Under the pieces are notes generated by a model. The model saw nothing but the letters and a program-made list of their open reading frames with translations. It did not search any database and was not told the origin of the DNA. 64,000 nt of DNA from Gammaproteobacteria bacterium (GTDB lineage Bacteria > Pseudomonadota > Gammaproteobacteria > Arenicellales > UBA868), in NCBI GenBank assembly GCA_022450155.1, contig JAKUQR010000004.1, forward strand, positions 62,001 through 126,000, read 5' to 3'. How positions within the stretch are numbered: position 1 is the first letter of the stretch; the number at the start of each line of letters is the position of its first letter. This document shows positions 47,014 through 57,813 of the stretch, piece by piece. Both the position numbers and the translations under genes were made by a program.

Positions 47014-48399
47014 ATGACTACGAAGTTATATATCAAAACGTTCGGTTGCCAGATGAACGACTATGATTCACGACGAATCTCGGATCTGCTCGCTCAATCA
47101 CACGGTATGGAAAAGACCGATGATGTCAATGCAGCCGATATCCTGTTGTTGAATACCTGTTCCGTGCGAGAGAAAGCACAGGAGAAAGTGTTCTCACAAC
47201 TGGGCCGCTGGCGTGAATTGAAGGACAGCCGGCCACAACTGGTGATCGGCGTGGGGGGCTGTGTGGCCAGTCAGGAAGGTGACGCTATTCTCAATCGAGC
47301 ACCCTATGTTGACCTGGTGTTTGGACCGCAGACCTACCATCGATTGCCGTCGATGTATGACGCGCTACTGTCGGAGCGACGAAGTCTTGTGGACATCAGT
47401 TTCCCCGAGATCGAGAAATTCGACAACCTGCCGCAACCTCGGGTCGATGGCTGCCGGGCCTTCGTCTCTGTCATGGAAGGCTGCAGTAAGTATTGTAGTT
47501 TCTGTGTTGTTCCCTACACGCGAGGAGAAGAATTCAGTCGACCGTTTGACGACGTGATCACAGAAATCTATGAACTCGCAGAACAAGGTGTTAAAGAGGT
47601 AACCCTGCTCGGACAGAACGTCAACGCTTATGCCGGCGCCCGGCACGGTGGCGGCAAGGTCGGTTTTGCGGAACTGGTCCGTTACAGCGTGGCGGTAGAA
47701 GGCATTGAGCGGCTACGGTACACCACCTCTCACCCGCTTGATTTTGATCAGGACCTGATTGATGTTTATGCCGATGTGCCCGAACTGGTCAGCCATCTTC
47801 ACCTCCCGGTACAGAGCGGATCGGATAGGATACTCAGGCTGATGAAACGCGGTTACACCGTGGCAGATTACGAACAGATTATCAGGCAGGTGAAGTTACA
47901 ACGCCCGGAGCTGGCGGTTTCAACTGACTTTATAGTTGGATTCCCCGGTGAAACCGACGACGATTTTGATCAGACCATGGCCTTGGTTGACCGTGTGGGA
48001 TTCGACCAGTCGTACAGCTTTGTTTACAGTGCCAGGCCGGGCACACCGGCGGCAGTGTTGACGGACGAATTGTCGGCGGCGGTCAAACAGCAGCGGTTAA
48101 CCCGCCTGCAGGAACGCATCCGGCAGTTTGCGAGTACGATCAGCCAGCAGATGATTGGCACCATTCAACGGGTGCTGGTCGACGGACCGTCAAGAAAAGA
48201 TCCCCAACAGTTAAGTGGTCGCACCGACAACAATCGGGTGGTCAATTTCTTGGGTTCTTCGCAGTGTAAGAACCAGTTTGTTGATATCATGATCACCGAA
48301 GCCCTGCCGAATTCTCTGCGTGGCCAGAGGGTTGAGGACACTTCGGAAAATTCTGCTATTATGCGAACCGGTCAATCACGGGCAAGCAACGCCGCTTGA
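47014..48399 (+). CDS. miaB: tRNA-2-methylthio-N6-dimethylallyladenosine synthase
   Basis: MiaB is a radical-SAM enzyme that adds the 2-methylthio group to i6A37 of tRNA. From ATG 47014 the protein is 461 residues. The auxiliary cluster cysteines are Cys12, Cys49 and Cys83, and the radical-SAM cysteines are Cys157, Cys161 and Cys164 (CSKYCSFC). A C-terminal TRAM domain (about residues 375-440) is present. The longer frame from 46954 overlaps the Rieske gene. It starts the miaB-ybeZ-ybeY-ybeX-lnt series and needs two iron-sulfur clusters from the suf products upstream. Confidence 0.96.
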   Translation: MTTKLYIKTFGCQMNDYDSRRISDLLAQSHGMEKTDDVNAADILLLNTCSVREKAQEKVFSQLGRWRELKDSRPQLVIGVGGCVASQEGDAILNRAPYVDLVFGPQTYHRLPSMYDALLSERRSLVDISFPEIEKFDNLPQPRVDGCRAFVSVMEGCSKYCSFCVVPYTRGEEFSRPFDDVITEIYELAEQGVKEVTLLGQNVNAYAGARHGGGKVGFAELVRYSVAVEGIERLRYTTSHPLDFDQDLIDVYADVPELVSHLHLPVQSGSDRILRLMKRGYTVADYEQIIRQVKLQRPELAVSTDFIVGFPGETDDDFDQTMALVDRVGFDQSYSFVYSARPGTPAAVLTDELSAAVKQQRLTRLQERIRQFASTISQQMIGTIQRVLVDGPSRKDPQQLSGRTDNNRVVNFLGSSQCKNQFVDIMITEALPNSLRGQRVEDTSENSAIMRTGQSRASNAA

Positions 48400-49370
48400 A
48401 GACGATAACAACTCCGGTCACTTTCCACCTCAATCCGGAAAGCAATCAGCGCCTCGCGGGCCTGTGTGGCGAATACAACTGCAACCTCAAACAGGTCGAG
48501 GAACGCCTCGGTGTGAAGATCTCTCACCGGGGGCATTTGTTCTGTATAGACGGTGGGCCTGACGCTGTTAAACAGGCCGAAACTGTGCTCCACGCACTGT
48601 ACCGAGATACTGCGACCGATCCGGCATTGAGTACGGAAAAAGTCCACTTGGCAATCTCGCAGATTCCGTATGATGAAAATGCCGGTGAACCAGACTCCCA
48701 AGATGTCGTGATTCGTGTTCGCAAGACCATAATCCAGGGCAAGAATCCGAACCAGCGATCCTACCTGCGTAACATCATGACCCATGACCTCACCTTTTGT
48801 ATTGGGCCAGCTGGTACCGGCAAGACATACCTGGCCGTCGCCTGCGCTGTGCAGGCCCTGGCAAATAACGAGGTAGACAGGATTCTTTTGGTGCGACCCG
48901 CGGTTGAGGCTGGTGAGCGGCTTGGTTTTTTGCCTGGTGATATCGGTCAGAAAGTGGAGCCGTACCTCAGACCTCTTTATGACGCAATGTACGAAATGCT
49001 GGGGTTTGAGCGCGTCGGCAAACTCATGGATCGAGGAATTATTGAGTTGGCACCGCTGGCTTACATGCGTGGCCGGACGCTGAATGAATCGTTCATCATT
49101 CTTGACGAGGCTCAGAATACGACGAGCGAGCAAATGAAAATGTTTCTCACACGGATTGGCTTTGGTTCCAAAAGCGTAATCACGGGGGATGTGACACAAG
49201 TGGATCTACCGAAGGAAACTCGATCAGGGCTTCGTCATGCCAGTGGACTACTGGCTTATGTAGACGGCATCGCGGTGTCCCGATTCACATCCCGGGATGT
49301 AGTCAGACACCCTTTGGTCCAGAAAATCGTGGAAGCCTACGAAGTCGACGAGGGAGAAAGACCAAAGTAG
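48396..49370 (+). CDS. ybeZ: PhoH-family ATPase YbeZ
   Basis: YbeZ is a PhoH-like NTPase linked to RNA and ribosome maturation with YbeY. The 324-residue protein has an N-terminal KH-like part and the ATPase core with Walker [12 protein letters not shown] and Walker [12 protein letters not shown]. Start is TTG at 48396, overlapping the miaB stop. The stop shares a base with the ybeY start. Confidence 0.95.
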   Translation: MKTITTPVTFHLNPESNQRLAGLCGEYNCNLKQVEERLGVKISHRGHLFCIDGGPDAVKQAETVLHALYRDTATDPALSTEKVHLAISQIPYDENAGEPDSQDVVIRVRKTIIQGKNPNQRSYLRNIMTHDLTFCIGPAGTGKTYLAVACAVQALANNEVDRILLVRPAVEAGERLGFLPGDIGQKVEPYLRPLYDAMYEMLGFERVGKLMDRGIIELAPLAYMRGRTLNESFIILDEAQNTTSEQMKMFLTRIGFGSKSVITGDVTQVDLPKETRSGLRHASGLLAYVDGIAVSRFTSRDVVRHPLVQKIVEAYEVDEGERPK

Positions 49371-49828
49371 TGAACAACGCGATCGAAGTCCAGCTGGGTC
49401 ATGACGACAAGTTCGTGCCAGATGGGCCCAGAATAACAGCCTGGGTTGATTCCGCTCTGAAGTCTGTACAAAAAAGGGCTGTTGCGATCACGGTGCGCGT
49501 TGTTACACGAGATGAAATGCAGAATCTTAACGTCCGTTTCCGGGGCCAGAACTCCGCCACCAACGTACTTTCCTTTCCCTCGGACAACCTTGGATCCCAG
49601 CGTCGGGGTGTCAGTGGTGACATCGCAGTTTGTTCAGTAGTTGTTCAAACCGAGGCACAAGAACAGAACAAAGCCGCGGATGCACACTGGGCCCATATGA
49701 TTATCCACGGCGTACTACATCTGTGTGGTTATGACCATACAACCGATGCCGCGGCCACTGACATGGAATCCATTGAAGTGTTGATCCTTCGTCAGCTGGG
49801 GTTTCCAGATCCCTACAACTTGCACTAA
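49370..49828 (+). CDS. ybeY: Endoribonuclease YbeY
   Basis: YbeY is a metal-dependent RNase for 16S rRNA 3'-end maturation and ribosome quality control. The 152 residues contain the zinc motif HGVLHLCGYDH with the three histidines, and NVLSFP. Start is GTG at 49370, sharing its first base with the last base of the ybeZ TAG stop. Confidence 0.96.
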   Translation: MNNAIEVQLGHDDKFVPDGPRITAWVDSALKSVQKRAVAITVRVVTRDEMQNLNVRFRGQNSATNVLSFPSDNLGSQRRGVSGDIAVCSVVVQTEAQEQNKAADAHWAHMIIHGVLHLCGYDHTTDAAATDMESIEVLILRQLGFPDPYNLH

Positions 49829-49844
49829 GTGGCAGGCTCGGCTT

Positions 49845-50684
49845 ATGTCAAATAGACAACAATGGTGGCGCCCAGTCATCGGTCAGTTGTGGCATTTTCT
49901 TCGTGGGGCACCGTTGAGTCGAGAGCAACTCTTTAAAGTGTTGCGACAGGCCCACCACAGGGAATTGCTGGATGACGATACCTTGCTGATGATGGAACGC
50001 GTCGCAGTGGTTTCCGACCTGCAGGTCGATCAGGTCATGGTTGCCAGGGCACAGATGGTCACTGTGGATTCCAGCCAGACGCTGGATGAACTGCTGCCGG
50101 TCATTATCAAATCAGCGCATTCGAGATTTCCAGTGACGGGCGGTGATCGCGATACAGTGCTTGGGATCTTATTGGCCAAGGATCTGCTGCGCCATCTTCG
50201 TGAAAGTGGTGACCGTGACCTGCCCTGGGAAAGGCTGTTGAGACCGGCTGTGTTTATTCCAGAGAGCAAACGTCTGAACGTGCTCTTGCAGGAGTTCAGG
50301 GCCAGTCGCAATCACATGGCCATTGTGGTGGATGAATATGGCGGCGTCGTTGGCCTGGTAACCATTGAAGATGTACTCGAACAGATCGTCGGCGACATTG
50401 AGGATGAGCATGATGTCGATGAAGGTGCCGGTATGGTTGTCCGTCGTGGTGCTGATTATTGTGTGGTAAAGGCAATGGTGTCGATCAGTGGTTTTAATCA
50501 AACCTTCGATACAAAACTGGACCCGCTGGAGTTCGACACATTGGGTGGGCTTGTTACGGCCGAACTCGGCCATCTACCGACCAGAGGTGAATCAGTGGAC
50601 TTGCCCGGGATTCATGTCGAAGTACTCAGTGCCGACAGTCGCCTTCCCCGCTTACTGCGGGTCACTCGCAAGCCCTCGACTTGA
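49845..50684 (+). CDS. ybeX: Magnesium/cobalt efflux-type protein CorC (YbeX)
   Basis: This 279-residue soluble protein has two CBS domains (about residues 60-190, including [12 protein letters not shown] and the [28 protein letters not shown] segment) and a C-terminal CorC_HlyC transporter-associated domain (about 200-275). In E. coli YbeX is tied to magnesium/cobalt homeostasis and ribosome metabolism. It lies between ybeY and lnt as usual. Confidence 0.94.
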   Translation: MSNRQQWWRPVIGQLWHFLRGAPLSREQLFKVLRQAHHRELLDDDTLLMMERVAVVSDLQVDQVMVARAQMVTVDSSQTLDELLPVIIKSAHSRFPVTGGDRDTVLGILLAKDLLRHLRESGDRDLPWERLLRPAVFIPESKRLNVLLQEFRASRNHMAIVVDEYGGVVGLVTIEDVLEQIVGDIEDEHDVDEGAGMVVRRGADYCVVKAMVSISGFNQTFDTKLDPLEFDTLGGLVTAELGHLPTRGESVDLPGIHVEVLSADSRLPRLLRVTRKPST

Positions 50685-50718
50685 AACCACCGGCGGTCGA
50701 AGTGGCCCGGCCAGCACA

Positions 50719-52221
50719 TTGAGTGATAGCGGTCTACTGAGACGGTTCGGCCCAATTCTTACTGCTGTCGCGGTCGGCGGTCTGTTTCCGCTGGGTTTTG
50801 CACCGTTCGAGTATGCACTGGTAGCACCCCTGTCTTTGGCGGTACTGTTTTTGCTGTGGTTAACAGCCGGCCCCCTGCAGGCAGCTTTGTTGGGGTTCTG
50901 GTTCGGTATAGGCGCTTTTGGCGTGGGCGTATCCTGGGTTTATGTCAGTCTGCACGACTTTGGCCAGATGCCTGTACCGCTTGCCATCTTGGCCGTTGTG
51001 TTTTTTGTGTTGATCATGTCGGGATATATAGCAGCTACGGGGTGGCTGCAGTCCTGTTGTCGTCAGCATGGGTCAGCCCTGAGACTGCTGCTGATCATGC
51101 CCGCCTGCTGGATACTTGGGGAATGGCTACGCGGCTGGCTGTTTAGCGGGTTTCCGTGGCTCTATCTGGGCTATGGGTTGATTGACACACCGCTGGCGGC
51201 ACTGGCGCCTGTTGGCGGCGTGTTGACTGTCGGTGCCGTGGGCGCTGCCGGTGGTGCAGCGGTCATGATGCTGATCACAGGGCCCCTACGAGATCGTGTC
51301 ATTGCGGTTTGCACCCTGGTTGTCGTAGGAGCGGGGGTGTTGGTGCTTGATCGTATTGAATTTGTTCAATCTGCTGGAAAGCCACTTCGAATCGCGATCG
51401 TTCAGCAGAATGTTCCCCTCGAGCGCAAATGGTCTGCGGATAATCTTGAAGCAATCGCCCAGGGCTATTTATCGGTTTCCCGTCAAGTAGGGCAGGTGGA
51501 CCTGATTGTTTGGCCCGAAGCAGCGTTGCCGCTTTACCATGACCAGATTCCGCCAGCCTATCTCTCGCAACTCAGGGCGCTGCCGGCCGACATATTAGTG
51601 GGGGTTCTGGAACGCACCCGAAACAACGAGAGAACAGAGTATTTCAATAGCGCACTGGGCCTGGGTGTAGTTGATTCTATGTACCGCAAACAGCGCCTGG
51701 TCCCATTCGGTGAGTTTCTTCCAATCCGCCCGCTCTTCAGTTGGGTACTGAACTATCTGAACATCCCGATGTCTGACTTCACGGCCTGGCCGACGGCACA
51801 ACAGCCAATGCGTCTGGCAGGGCAACCCGTCGGCGTTTCGATCTGTTATGAAAATGCATTTGGGTATCTCATCAGAAAATCACTGCCAGCATCGGCGGTG
51901 CTGGTCAATCTCAGCGAGGAAGGGTGGTTTGGGAACTCTCTGGCCCCACATCAGCGACTGCAGATGGCCCGTATGCGGGCCATGGAAAGCGGTCGAGCAC
52001 TGATCAGAGCCAGCAATAACGGGCTGTCTGCACTGATTTCTGCCGAGGGAAAACTACTCACTGTCGCAGCACAGTTTCAACCCGACACGGTTCGCGGTAG
52101 CCTTATTCCGATGGCCGGCATCACACCGTATGTACGCCTGGGCAACCTACCCATAGTGCTGCTGTCAGTATTGGTGATTGCAGGCTCATTCTTGAAGCGA
52201 TTTTGGTGCCGTACTGCATGA
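50719..52221 (+). CDS. lnt: Apolipoprotein N-acyltransferase
   Basis: Lnt adds the third acyl chain to lipoproteins in the inner membrane. The protein of about 500 residues has six or so N-terminal membrane helices and a periplasmic nitrilase-like domain. The catalytic glutamate is in VWPEAALP, the lysine in YRKQRLVPFGEFLP and the cysteine in VSICYENAFG. I place the start at TTG 50719, which aligns with the E. coli N-terminus and avoids overlap with ybeX; the open frame extends upstream to 50488. No clear ribosome site precedes it. Confidence 0.93.
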   Translation: MSDSGLLRRFGPILTAVAVGGLFPLGFAPFEYALVAPLSLAVLFLLWLTAGPLQAALLGFWFGIGAFGVGVSWVYVSLHDFGQMPVPLAILAVVFFVLIMSGYIAATGWLQSCCRQHGSALRLLLIMPACWILGEWLRGWLFSGFPWLYLGYGLIDTPLAALAPVGGVLTVGAVGAAGGAAVMMLITGPLRDRVIAVCTLVVVGAGVLVLDRIEFVQSAGKPLRIAIVQQNVPLERKWSADNLEAIAQGYLSVSRQVGQVDLIVWPEAALPLYHDQIPPAYLSQLRALPADILVGVLERTRNNERTEYFNSALGLGVVDSMYRKQRLVPFGEFLPIRPLFSWVLNYLNIPMSDFTAWPTAQQPMRLAGQPVGVSICYENAFGYLIRKSLPASAVLVNLSEEGWFGNSLAPHQRLQMARMRAMESGRALIRASNNGLSALISAEGKLLTVAAQFQPDTVRGSLIPMAGITPYVRLGNLPIVLLSVLVIAGSFLKRFWCRTA

Positions 52222-52254
52222 TGAGGGCTGAGCAGTCAGTGCTAAACTGCGCTG

Positions 52255-53160
52255 ATGGAGACCCAATCTGATAACCGTCTGGTTGTGGCCATCTCTTCAC
52301 GCGCGTTGTTTGATCTCGAAGAGAGTCATCGTGTTTTTACCGAAGAGGGTGTTGACGCATATTGTCGGTACCAGATCAGCCACGAAGACGAGGTTCTAAA
52401 GCCCGGCGCGGCTTTTTCGTTGACACGCAAACTGCTGAACCTTAACCGCTCAGCGAGAACCAGCCGGCGTGTCGAAGTGGTACTGATATCTCGCAACAGT
52501 GCCGACACCGGCCTGCGGATATTCAATTCGATCAGCCACTATGGGCTGGGAATTACACGAGCTGCATTTTCAGGCGGCGCCAGTCCGTTTCCCTACGTCG
52601 CACCGTTTAATGCCGACCTGTTTCTTTCTACTGATCCCCAGGATGTACGACGCGCTCTCGACGCTAACATCGCCGCCGCCACTATCGTGCCCTCGCAGAT
52701 TGTTGATAGCGAGGATGATCAATTACGGATCGCATTTGACGGCGATGCCGTTCTGTTTGCTGACGATTCCGAACGGGTCTACCAGGAACAGGGTTTGGTC
52801 GCCTTCTCTGAATCCGAACGGGCAGCGGCAGCTTCACCCATGGTCGGAGGGCCGTTCCGCCATTTTCTTTCTGTTCTCCATCATCTGCAGTCTGATTGGC
52901 CAGAGGACTGTTCACCAATCCGTACCGCTTTGTTTACTGCCAGGAGTGCACCAGCACACGAGCGGGTTATCCGCACACTCAGGGCATGGAATATACGCAT
53001 AGACGAAGCCGTTTTTCTGGGCGGGTTGGATAAAGGCGCCTTTTTGAAGACTTTTGGTGCGGACATTTTTTTCGATGATCAGACCGAACACTGCGAATCA
53101 GCGCGCCGGTTTGTGGCAACTGGCCATGTTCCACATGGGGTGGCAAACGAAGGTGGTTGA
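52255..53160 (+). CDS. Cytosolic 5'-nucleotidase (NT5C1-like family)
   Basis: This 301-residue protein resembles the 5'-nucleotidase family related to cytosolic 5'-nucleotidase I, which dephosphorylates AMP or IMP. Matching segments are VVAISSRALFDLEESHRVF, LISRNSADTGLRIFNSI, the SGGASPFPYVAPFNADLFLS loop, RIAFDGDAVLFADDSE and the C-terminal FFDDQTEHCESA. It lies 33 bases after lnt with no clear link to neighbours. Substrate preference cannot be read. Confidence 0.87.
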   Translation: METQSDNRLVVAISSRALFDLEESHRVFTEEGVDAYCRYQISHEDEVLKPGAAFSLTRKLLNLNRSARTSRRVEVVLISRNSADTGLRIFNSISHYGLGITRAAFSGGASPFPYVAPFNADLFLSTDPQDVRRALDANIAAATIVPSQIVDSEDDQLRIAFDGDAVLFADDSERVYQEQGLVAFSESERAAAASPMVGGPFRHFLSVLHHLQSDWPEDCSPIRTALFTARSAPAHERVIRTLRAWNIRIDEAVFLGGLDKGAFLKTFGADIFFDDQTEHCESARRFVATGHVPHGVANEGG

Positions 53161-53182
53161 TGGGTGTTTCGCTGTCGCTTGA

Positions 53183-53188
53183 TATAAT
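53183..53188 (+). promoter_or_regulatory. Candidate -10 element for the Deg protease gene
   Basis: A perfect TATAAT preceded by TTGA occurs between the nucleotidase stop and the protease start. No good -35 is at the right spacing (TTGATG lies 20 bases upstream), so the promoter may depend on an activator or another sigma factor. Confidence 0.35.
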
Positions 53189-53251
53189 TCGTCTGCCGAC
53201 TGTGTGGATGCGGAGCCGGTAGCTAAATTTCCTTTGCCTGTATTTAAAAAA

Positions 53252-54631
53252 ATGAAAACACTAATTCGCCGGACCATAGCCTGTGCGTCGCTCATGTTGC
53301 TTCTGGGGCCGATGCAGTCGAACGGAGCGGGTTTGCCGCTGGCACTCGATGGTCAGACCTTGCCCAGTCTGGCTCCCATGCTGGAAGATGTACTACCCTC
53401 CGTGGTCAACATTTCGACCGAAGGACGGGTGTCAGTTGGCGGTAGTCCTTTTCAATCGGATCCTTTTTTCGAGCGTTTTTTCAATAGGCGCCCTGACAAT
53501 CAGCCCAGACAACGCCGTACACAGAGTCTGGGATCAGGTGTCATCATTGACAGTGAATCCGGCTACGTGGTGACCAATCATCATGTGATCGAAAACGCGG
53601 ACCAAATTCGCGTCCGTCTGGATGACGGCCGATCCTTTGAGGCAAAGGTGGTGGGTGCCGATCCCGAAGCCGACGTCGCAGTCATCCAGATACCAGCACA
53701 GGGTCTGCAGGCGATTAATATTGGCGATTCCGCTGCACTGCGAGTCGGGGATTTCGTGGTGGCGATTGGCAACCCGTTTGGGTTGAGTCAAACGGCGACG
53801 TCCGGGATCGTCAGCGCACTCGGCCGAAGCGGACTCGGTATAGAGGGCTATGAAGATTTTATTCAGACCGATGCATCCATCAATTTTGGGAATTCAGGTG
53901 GGGCACTGGTCAATCTGCGTGGAGAACTGATTGGGGTGAACACCGCCATACTGGCTCGAGGTGGCGGTAACGTTGGAATCGGTTTTGCCATTCCCGTCAA
54001 CATGGTAATGAGCCTGACCGCGCAGATCATTGAGTTCGGTGAAGTACGGCGCGGTCGACTCGGTGTACACATTCAGGATCTGACACCGGAACTTGCTCAA
54101 GCGTTTGGAATTGAGACCGGCAGCGGCGCGCTGATTTCCAAGGTCATGCCGGATTCAGCGGCGCAGGCGGCAGATCTTCGGGAAGGCGATGTCATTACGA
54201 TGGTAGATGGCCGAGCCATTAAAGGTGCCGCAGAACTTCGAAACGTCATTGGCCTGGCACGGGCTGATGAAGAAATCGAGTTGACTTATATTCGTGATCG
54301 CAAGTCGGTCAACAAGAAAATACGCATCAGGGCGATTGTTGCCGAATCCGGACGAGGAATTCAGATCAGCGAAAGCTTCGAGGGCGCTCGTCTGGAAGAC
54401 GTTGACGACAGCAGCAGTCAGAACGGCCAACCCGGGATAAGGGTTGTAGAGGTCACCTCAGGCAGCCCCGCCTGGCAGTCTGGCCTGCGTTCGGGTGATG
54501 TTATTCTTTCGGTGAACCGGCAGTGGGTGTTTAGCCTGGAAGATCTGGTGCAGATCGTAAACGGTAGAACCCGCGGACTGTTGCTGAATATTCAGCGCGG
54601 TGAATCAGCTTTGTTTCTGGTAATACCGTAA
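53252..54631 (+). CDS. degQ: Periplasmic serine endoprotease DegQ/DegP-like
   Basis: This Do-family protease degrades or refolds damaged periplasmic proteins. From ATG 53252 it has 459 residues: a signal peptide (about 1-26), a trypsin-like domain with His111 (TNHHVIE), Asp141 (EADVAVIQI) and Ser215 (NFGNSGGALVN), then two PDZ domains (about 245-340 and 365-455). The long Q-linker LA loop of DegP is short here, closer to DegQ/MucD. The frame is open from 53204, but MKTLIRR starts a proper signal peptide. Confidence 0.92.
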   Translation: MKTLIRRTIACASLMLLLGPMQSNGAGLPLALDGQTLPSLAPMLEDVLPSVVNISTEGRVSVGGSPFQSDPFFERFFNRRPDNQPRQRRTQSLGSGVIIDSESGYVVTNHHVIENADQIRVRLDDGRSFEAKVVGADPEADVAVIQIPAQGLQAINIGDSAALRVGDFVVAIGNPFGLSQTATSGIVSALGRSGLGIEGYEDFIQTDASINFGNSGGALVNLRGELIGVNTAILARGGGNVGIGFAIPVNMVMSLTAQIIEFGEVRRGRLGVHIQDLTPELAQAFGIETGSGALISKVMPDSAAQAADLREGDVITMVDGRAIKGAAELRNVIGLARADEEIELTYIRDRKSVNKKIRIRAIVAESGRGIQISESFEGARLEDVDDSSSQNGQPGIRVVEVTSGSPAWQSGLRSGDVILSVNRQWVFSLEDLVQIVNGRTRGLLLNIQRGESALFLVIP

Positions 54632-54688
54632 CGAGAAACTGATCCAGCATATGACCACTACGGTTCAAACTAAACCCCAACCAAGACC

Positions 54689-55381
54689 ATGAAACAAGAC
54701 CTTATCGCACCGTCTATTCTTTCAGCCGACTTCGCAAAGCTCGGCGAAGACGTCGAAGCTGTGATGGCATCCGGTGCCGATATGGTGCATTTTGATGTTA
54801 TGGATAACCATTACGTTCCAAATCTGACAATAGGCCCTGTGGTTTGCCGAGCACTGCGCAGCCATGGTATCCAGGCACCCATAGACGTTCATCTGATGGT
54901 AAAGCCTGTGGATCGGATTATTCCCGATTTTGCCGATGCCGGAGCGACCTATATTTCTTTCCATCCCGAAGCCAGTGATCATGTCGATCGCACCCTACAA
55001 CTGATTCGGGACAATGGATGCCGGCCTGGCCTTGTGTTCAATCCGGCCACGCCACTGGATTCCCTGCGCTATGCAATGCACAACGTAGACTTGATTCTTC
55101 TGATGTCAGTGAATCCAGGGTTCGCTGGACAAAAGTTCATCCCAACCACACTGGAGAAGCTTAAACAGGTTCGGGCGATGATCGAGGAGTCGGGTTTGGA
55201 AATACGGCTTGAGGTCGATGGGGGTGTCAATCTGGGAAACATCAGCTCCATCGCGCAAGCAGGTGCCGACACCTTTGTCGCTGGGTCGGCAGTTTTTGGT
55301 GCCGGCAATGATTCGGACCCAAACCGCTACGATTCAGTCATCGGCCAGTTGCGTGCTGCACTCGCCCAGGCCAGACGATGA
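54689..55381 (+). CDS. rpe: Ribulose-phosphate 3-epimerase
   Basis: Rpe interconverts ribulose-5-phosphate and xylulose-5-phosphate in the pentose phosphate pathway and in the Calvin cycle. The 230-residue TIM barrel has [32 protein letters not shown], the HLMVKP and [12 protein letters not shown] motifs and LEVDGGVN. Its stop overlaps the gph start (ATGA). The rpe-gph-trpE order is conserved in gammaproteobacteria. Confidence 0.97.
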   Translation: MKQDLIAPSILSADFAKLGEDVEAVMASGADMVHFDVMDNHYVPNLTIGPVVCRALRSHGIQAPIDVHLMVKPVDRIIPDFADAGATYISFHPEASDHVDRTLQLIRDNGCRPGLVFNPATPLDSLRYAMHNVDLILLMSVNPGFAGQKFIPTTLEKLKQVRAMIEESGLEIRLEVDGGVNLGNISSIAQAGADTFVAGSAVFGAGNDSDPNRYDSVIGQLRAALAQARR

Positions 55382-56097
55382 GCCAGGCCGGCCTTGGTCC
55401 GGCCGGGCGATCCCTTTCACGACCCCTGTCGGTTCGTGCGGTACTGTTTGACCTTGACGGTACGCTGGTCGATTCCGCGCCGGATCTGACAGTTGCGACC
55501 AATAAGATGTTGAGTGCGCTGGGATACCCCCACGTGAACTGTACGCAAGTTAAGGGCTGGGTCGGTGATGGTGCACGCAGCCTGGTCATGCGCGCGCTGA
55601 CCGCGAATTTTGGGAATGTGCCAGCTGAATCCTTGATCGAGCAGAGCTATGTGCTCTTTCAGCGCTATTACGCCGAATCAGTTTACCAAGACAGTACGCT
55701 TTATCCCGGCGTCCATGAAACGTTGCAGATACTGATATCCAGAGGACTGGCATTAGCCTGCGTCACCAACAAACCGAGCCGTTTTACCAAACCGTTGCTG
55801 GAGAAATCCGGGCTAATAGGGTTCTTCGGCGCTGTGGTATCCGGTGACGATCTGTCACTGAAAAAACCCGATCCGGCGCCACTTGAGTTTGCCGCCGAGC
55901 AATTGGGGGTGGCGCTGACAGCCTGTGTGTTCGTCGGTGATTCGACCAACGACATTCGTGCTGCCGGCGCTGCCGGGATCCCGGTATTGTGGGCTACCTA
56001 CGGCTATGCCGGTCAGGACGATATCGAACAGGACGCAACTTATGGGGCAATAGATACGATGTTTCAGCTGTGTAAGTGCCTGCAAGTCGCCGGCTGA
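55378..56097 (+). CDS. gph: Phosphoglycolate phosphatase
   Basis: Gph is a HAD-family phosphatase for 2-phosphoglycolate, formed by DNA repair or by RuBisCO oxygenation. The 239 residues contain motif [15 protein letters not shown], motif II VTNKPS, and motifs [13 protein letters not shown] and [12 protein letters not shown]. It is coupled to rpe by a 4-base overlap. The first 20 residues are extra relative to some homologues, so the start could lie a little downstream. Confidence 0.94.
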   Translation: MSQAGLGPAGRSLSRPLSVRAVLFDLDGTLVDSAPDLTVATNKMLSALGYPHVNCTQVKGWVGDGARSLVMRALTANFGNVPAESLIEQSYVLFQRYYAESVYQDSTLYPGVHETLQILISRGLALACVTNKPSRFTKPLLEKSGLIGFFGAVVSGDDLSLKKPDPAPLEFAAEQLGVALTACVFVGDSTNDIRAAGAAGIPVLWATYGYAGQDDIEQDATYGAIDTMFQLCKCLQVAG

Positions 56098-56277
56098 GTA
56101 CAATAGCCCTAGATCTCCAGGAGATCGACAGCGCTATCGCTATCGCTGTTCATCAGTGGGGTGACAGCCTTCAATCCCCAATAACCTCACCATCGAACCA
56201 TTTGTCGTGCTTACTGAACAACACCGTAGTCCACTGAGTCTTGCCGGAACTGCCTGCAGTTCAGGAGAAATTCTAAA

Positions 56278-57771
56278 ATGATCAGCCGTTTAGACTATGA
56301 CCGGTATCGGGCTGCGGGTTATAACCGTATCCCCATGGTAAGGACAGTGCTGGCCGATCTCGAGACGCCAGTCAGCGCGTATGCCAAACTTGCTCGGGGT
56401 GCATACAGCTACCTACTCGAGTCAGTACAGGGCGGCGAGAAGTGGGGCCGCTACTCGATGATCGGACTGCCGTGTGCAACGGTGATCAAGGTCGACGGTG
56501 ATCAGGTCGTGATTGAAGAGGCCGGCGAGGTGATTCACAGCCAGTCCACCGATGATCCGCTGAGTGCCATTCAACAGATTCAGCATCAGTTCCGTGTCCC
56601 TCAGATCGATGGCATGCCCAGGTTTACCGGTGGTCTGGTCGGTTACTTCGGCTACGAAACAATCAATTATGTAGAAACCCATCTGGGGGAGACCGCCAAA
56701 CCCGATCCAGTTGGAGCGCCGGATATTCTGCTGATGGTGTCAGATGAAGTCGTGGTGTTTGATAATCTCAGTGGCCGGCTCCATGTTATCGTCCACACCG
56801 ATCCTGAAACAGAGGATGCTTTTGAAGCCGGTAATCACCGTTTAGACGAGCTGGCGAATCAGATTCAGCAAGAAACGGTGTCGGCAGCAGTACCAACGAC
56901 TGCGCCGGTTGCAGAGGATGATTTTATCTCTTCCTTTGAGCAAACCGAGTTTGAAGCTGCTGTTGAAGTGGCCAAGGAATATATTCGCAGCGGCGATGTT
57001 TTTCAGACAGTGCTGTCACAGCGTCTGTCCATACCTTTTCGAACCGAACCTCTCACCATGTACCGGGCACTGCGCACAGTTAATCCGTCGCCCTACATGT
57101 ACTATCTTGACCTGGAGGATTTCCACATCGTCGGTTCCTCGCCGGAAATTTTGGCCCGACTGGAAGACGGACAAGTCACGGTACGGCCCATTGCGGGCAC
57201 CCGCCGTCGGGGACACACCGATGAAGAAGATCTGCATCTGGAGCAGGAATTGATCTCTGATCCCAAGGAACTTGCCGAACACCTGATGCTGGTGGACCTC
57301 GGGCGTAATGACGTTGGCCGGATCGCCCAGATCGGTTCGGTCAAACTGACTGCAAAGATGGAAATCGAACGGTATTCACACGTAATGCACATTGCCTCTA
57401 ATGTGGTGGGACAACTGCGTGATGACTATGATGCGATTGATGTACTCCGCGCAACATTTCCAGCCGGGACCGTGTCCGGCGCACCCAAGGTACGCGCAAT
57501 GGAGATCATCGAAGAGCTGGAACCAGACCGTCGTGGTATTTATGCTGGAGCGCTGGGTTACATTGGTTGGAACGGGAATATGGATACAGCGATCACGATC
57601 CGTACTGCGATCATTGCCAATGGACGGCTGTACATTCAAGCCGGTGCTGGCATAGTTGCCGACTCGATCCCTGCGCAAGAATGGAAGGAGACGATGAACA
57701 AAGGTCGAGCGGTGTTTCGCGCAGCAGCGATGGCGGCACAGGGGCTCGATCTGGCAGTGCTTGATCGCTAG
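56278..57771 (+). CDS. trpE: Anthranilate synthase component I
   Basis: TrpE makes anthranilate from chorismate with ammonia delivered by TrpG. The 497 residues have the N-terminal regulatory region with the LLES segment that binds feedback tryptophan (YLLESVQGGEKWGRYS) and the catalytic core: IAGTRRRG, ELxSDPKELAEHLMLVDLGRND, and GTVSGAPKVRAME. The 180-base leader has no obvious leader peptide with tryptophan codons. Confidence 0.97.
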   Translation: MISRLDYDRYRAAGYNRIPMVRTVLADLETPVSAYAKLARGAYSYLLESVQGGEKWGRYSMIGLPCATVIKVDGDQVVIEEAGEVIHSQSTDDPLSAIQQIQHQFRVPQIDGMPRFTGGLVGYFGYETINYVETHLGETAKPDPVGAPDILLMVSDEVVVFDNLSGRLHVIVHTDPETEDAFEAGNHRLDELANQIQQETVSAAVPTTAPVAEDDFISSFEQTEFEAAVEVAKEYIRSGDVFQTVLSQRLSIPFRTEPLTMYRALRTVNPSPYMYYLDLEDFHIVGSSPEILARLEDGQVTVRPIAGTRRRGHTDEEDLHLEQELISDPKELAEHLMLVDLGRNDVGRIAQIGSVKLTAKMEIERYSHVMHIASNVVGQLRDDYDAIDVLRATFPAGTVSGAPKVRAMEIIEELEPDRRGIYAGALGYIGWNGNMDTAITIRTAIIANGRLYIQAGAGIVADSIPAQEWKETMNKGRAVFRAAAMAAQGLDLAVLDR

Positions 57772-57813
57772 CACGGGTGGGCACCTGGCCAGGATGATCG
57801 AGGAAATTCAGAC

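Noticed and set aside
56098-56277. Possible trp attenuator and leader peptide before trpE
   Set aside because: There is no ATG-led short frame with clustered Trp codons and no terminator with a T-run. Only short inverted repeats occur.
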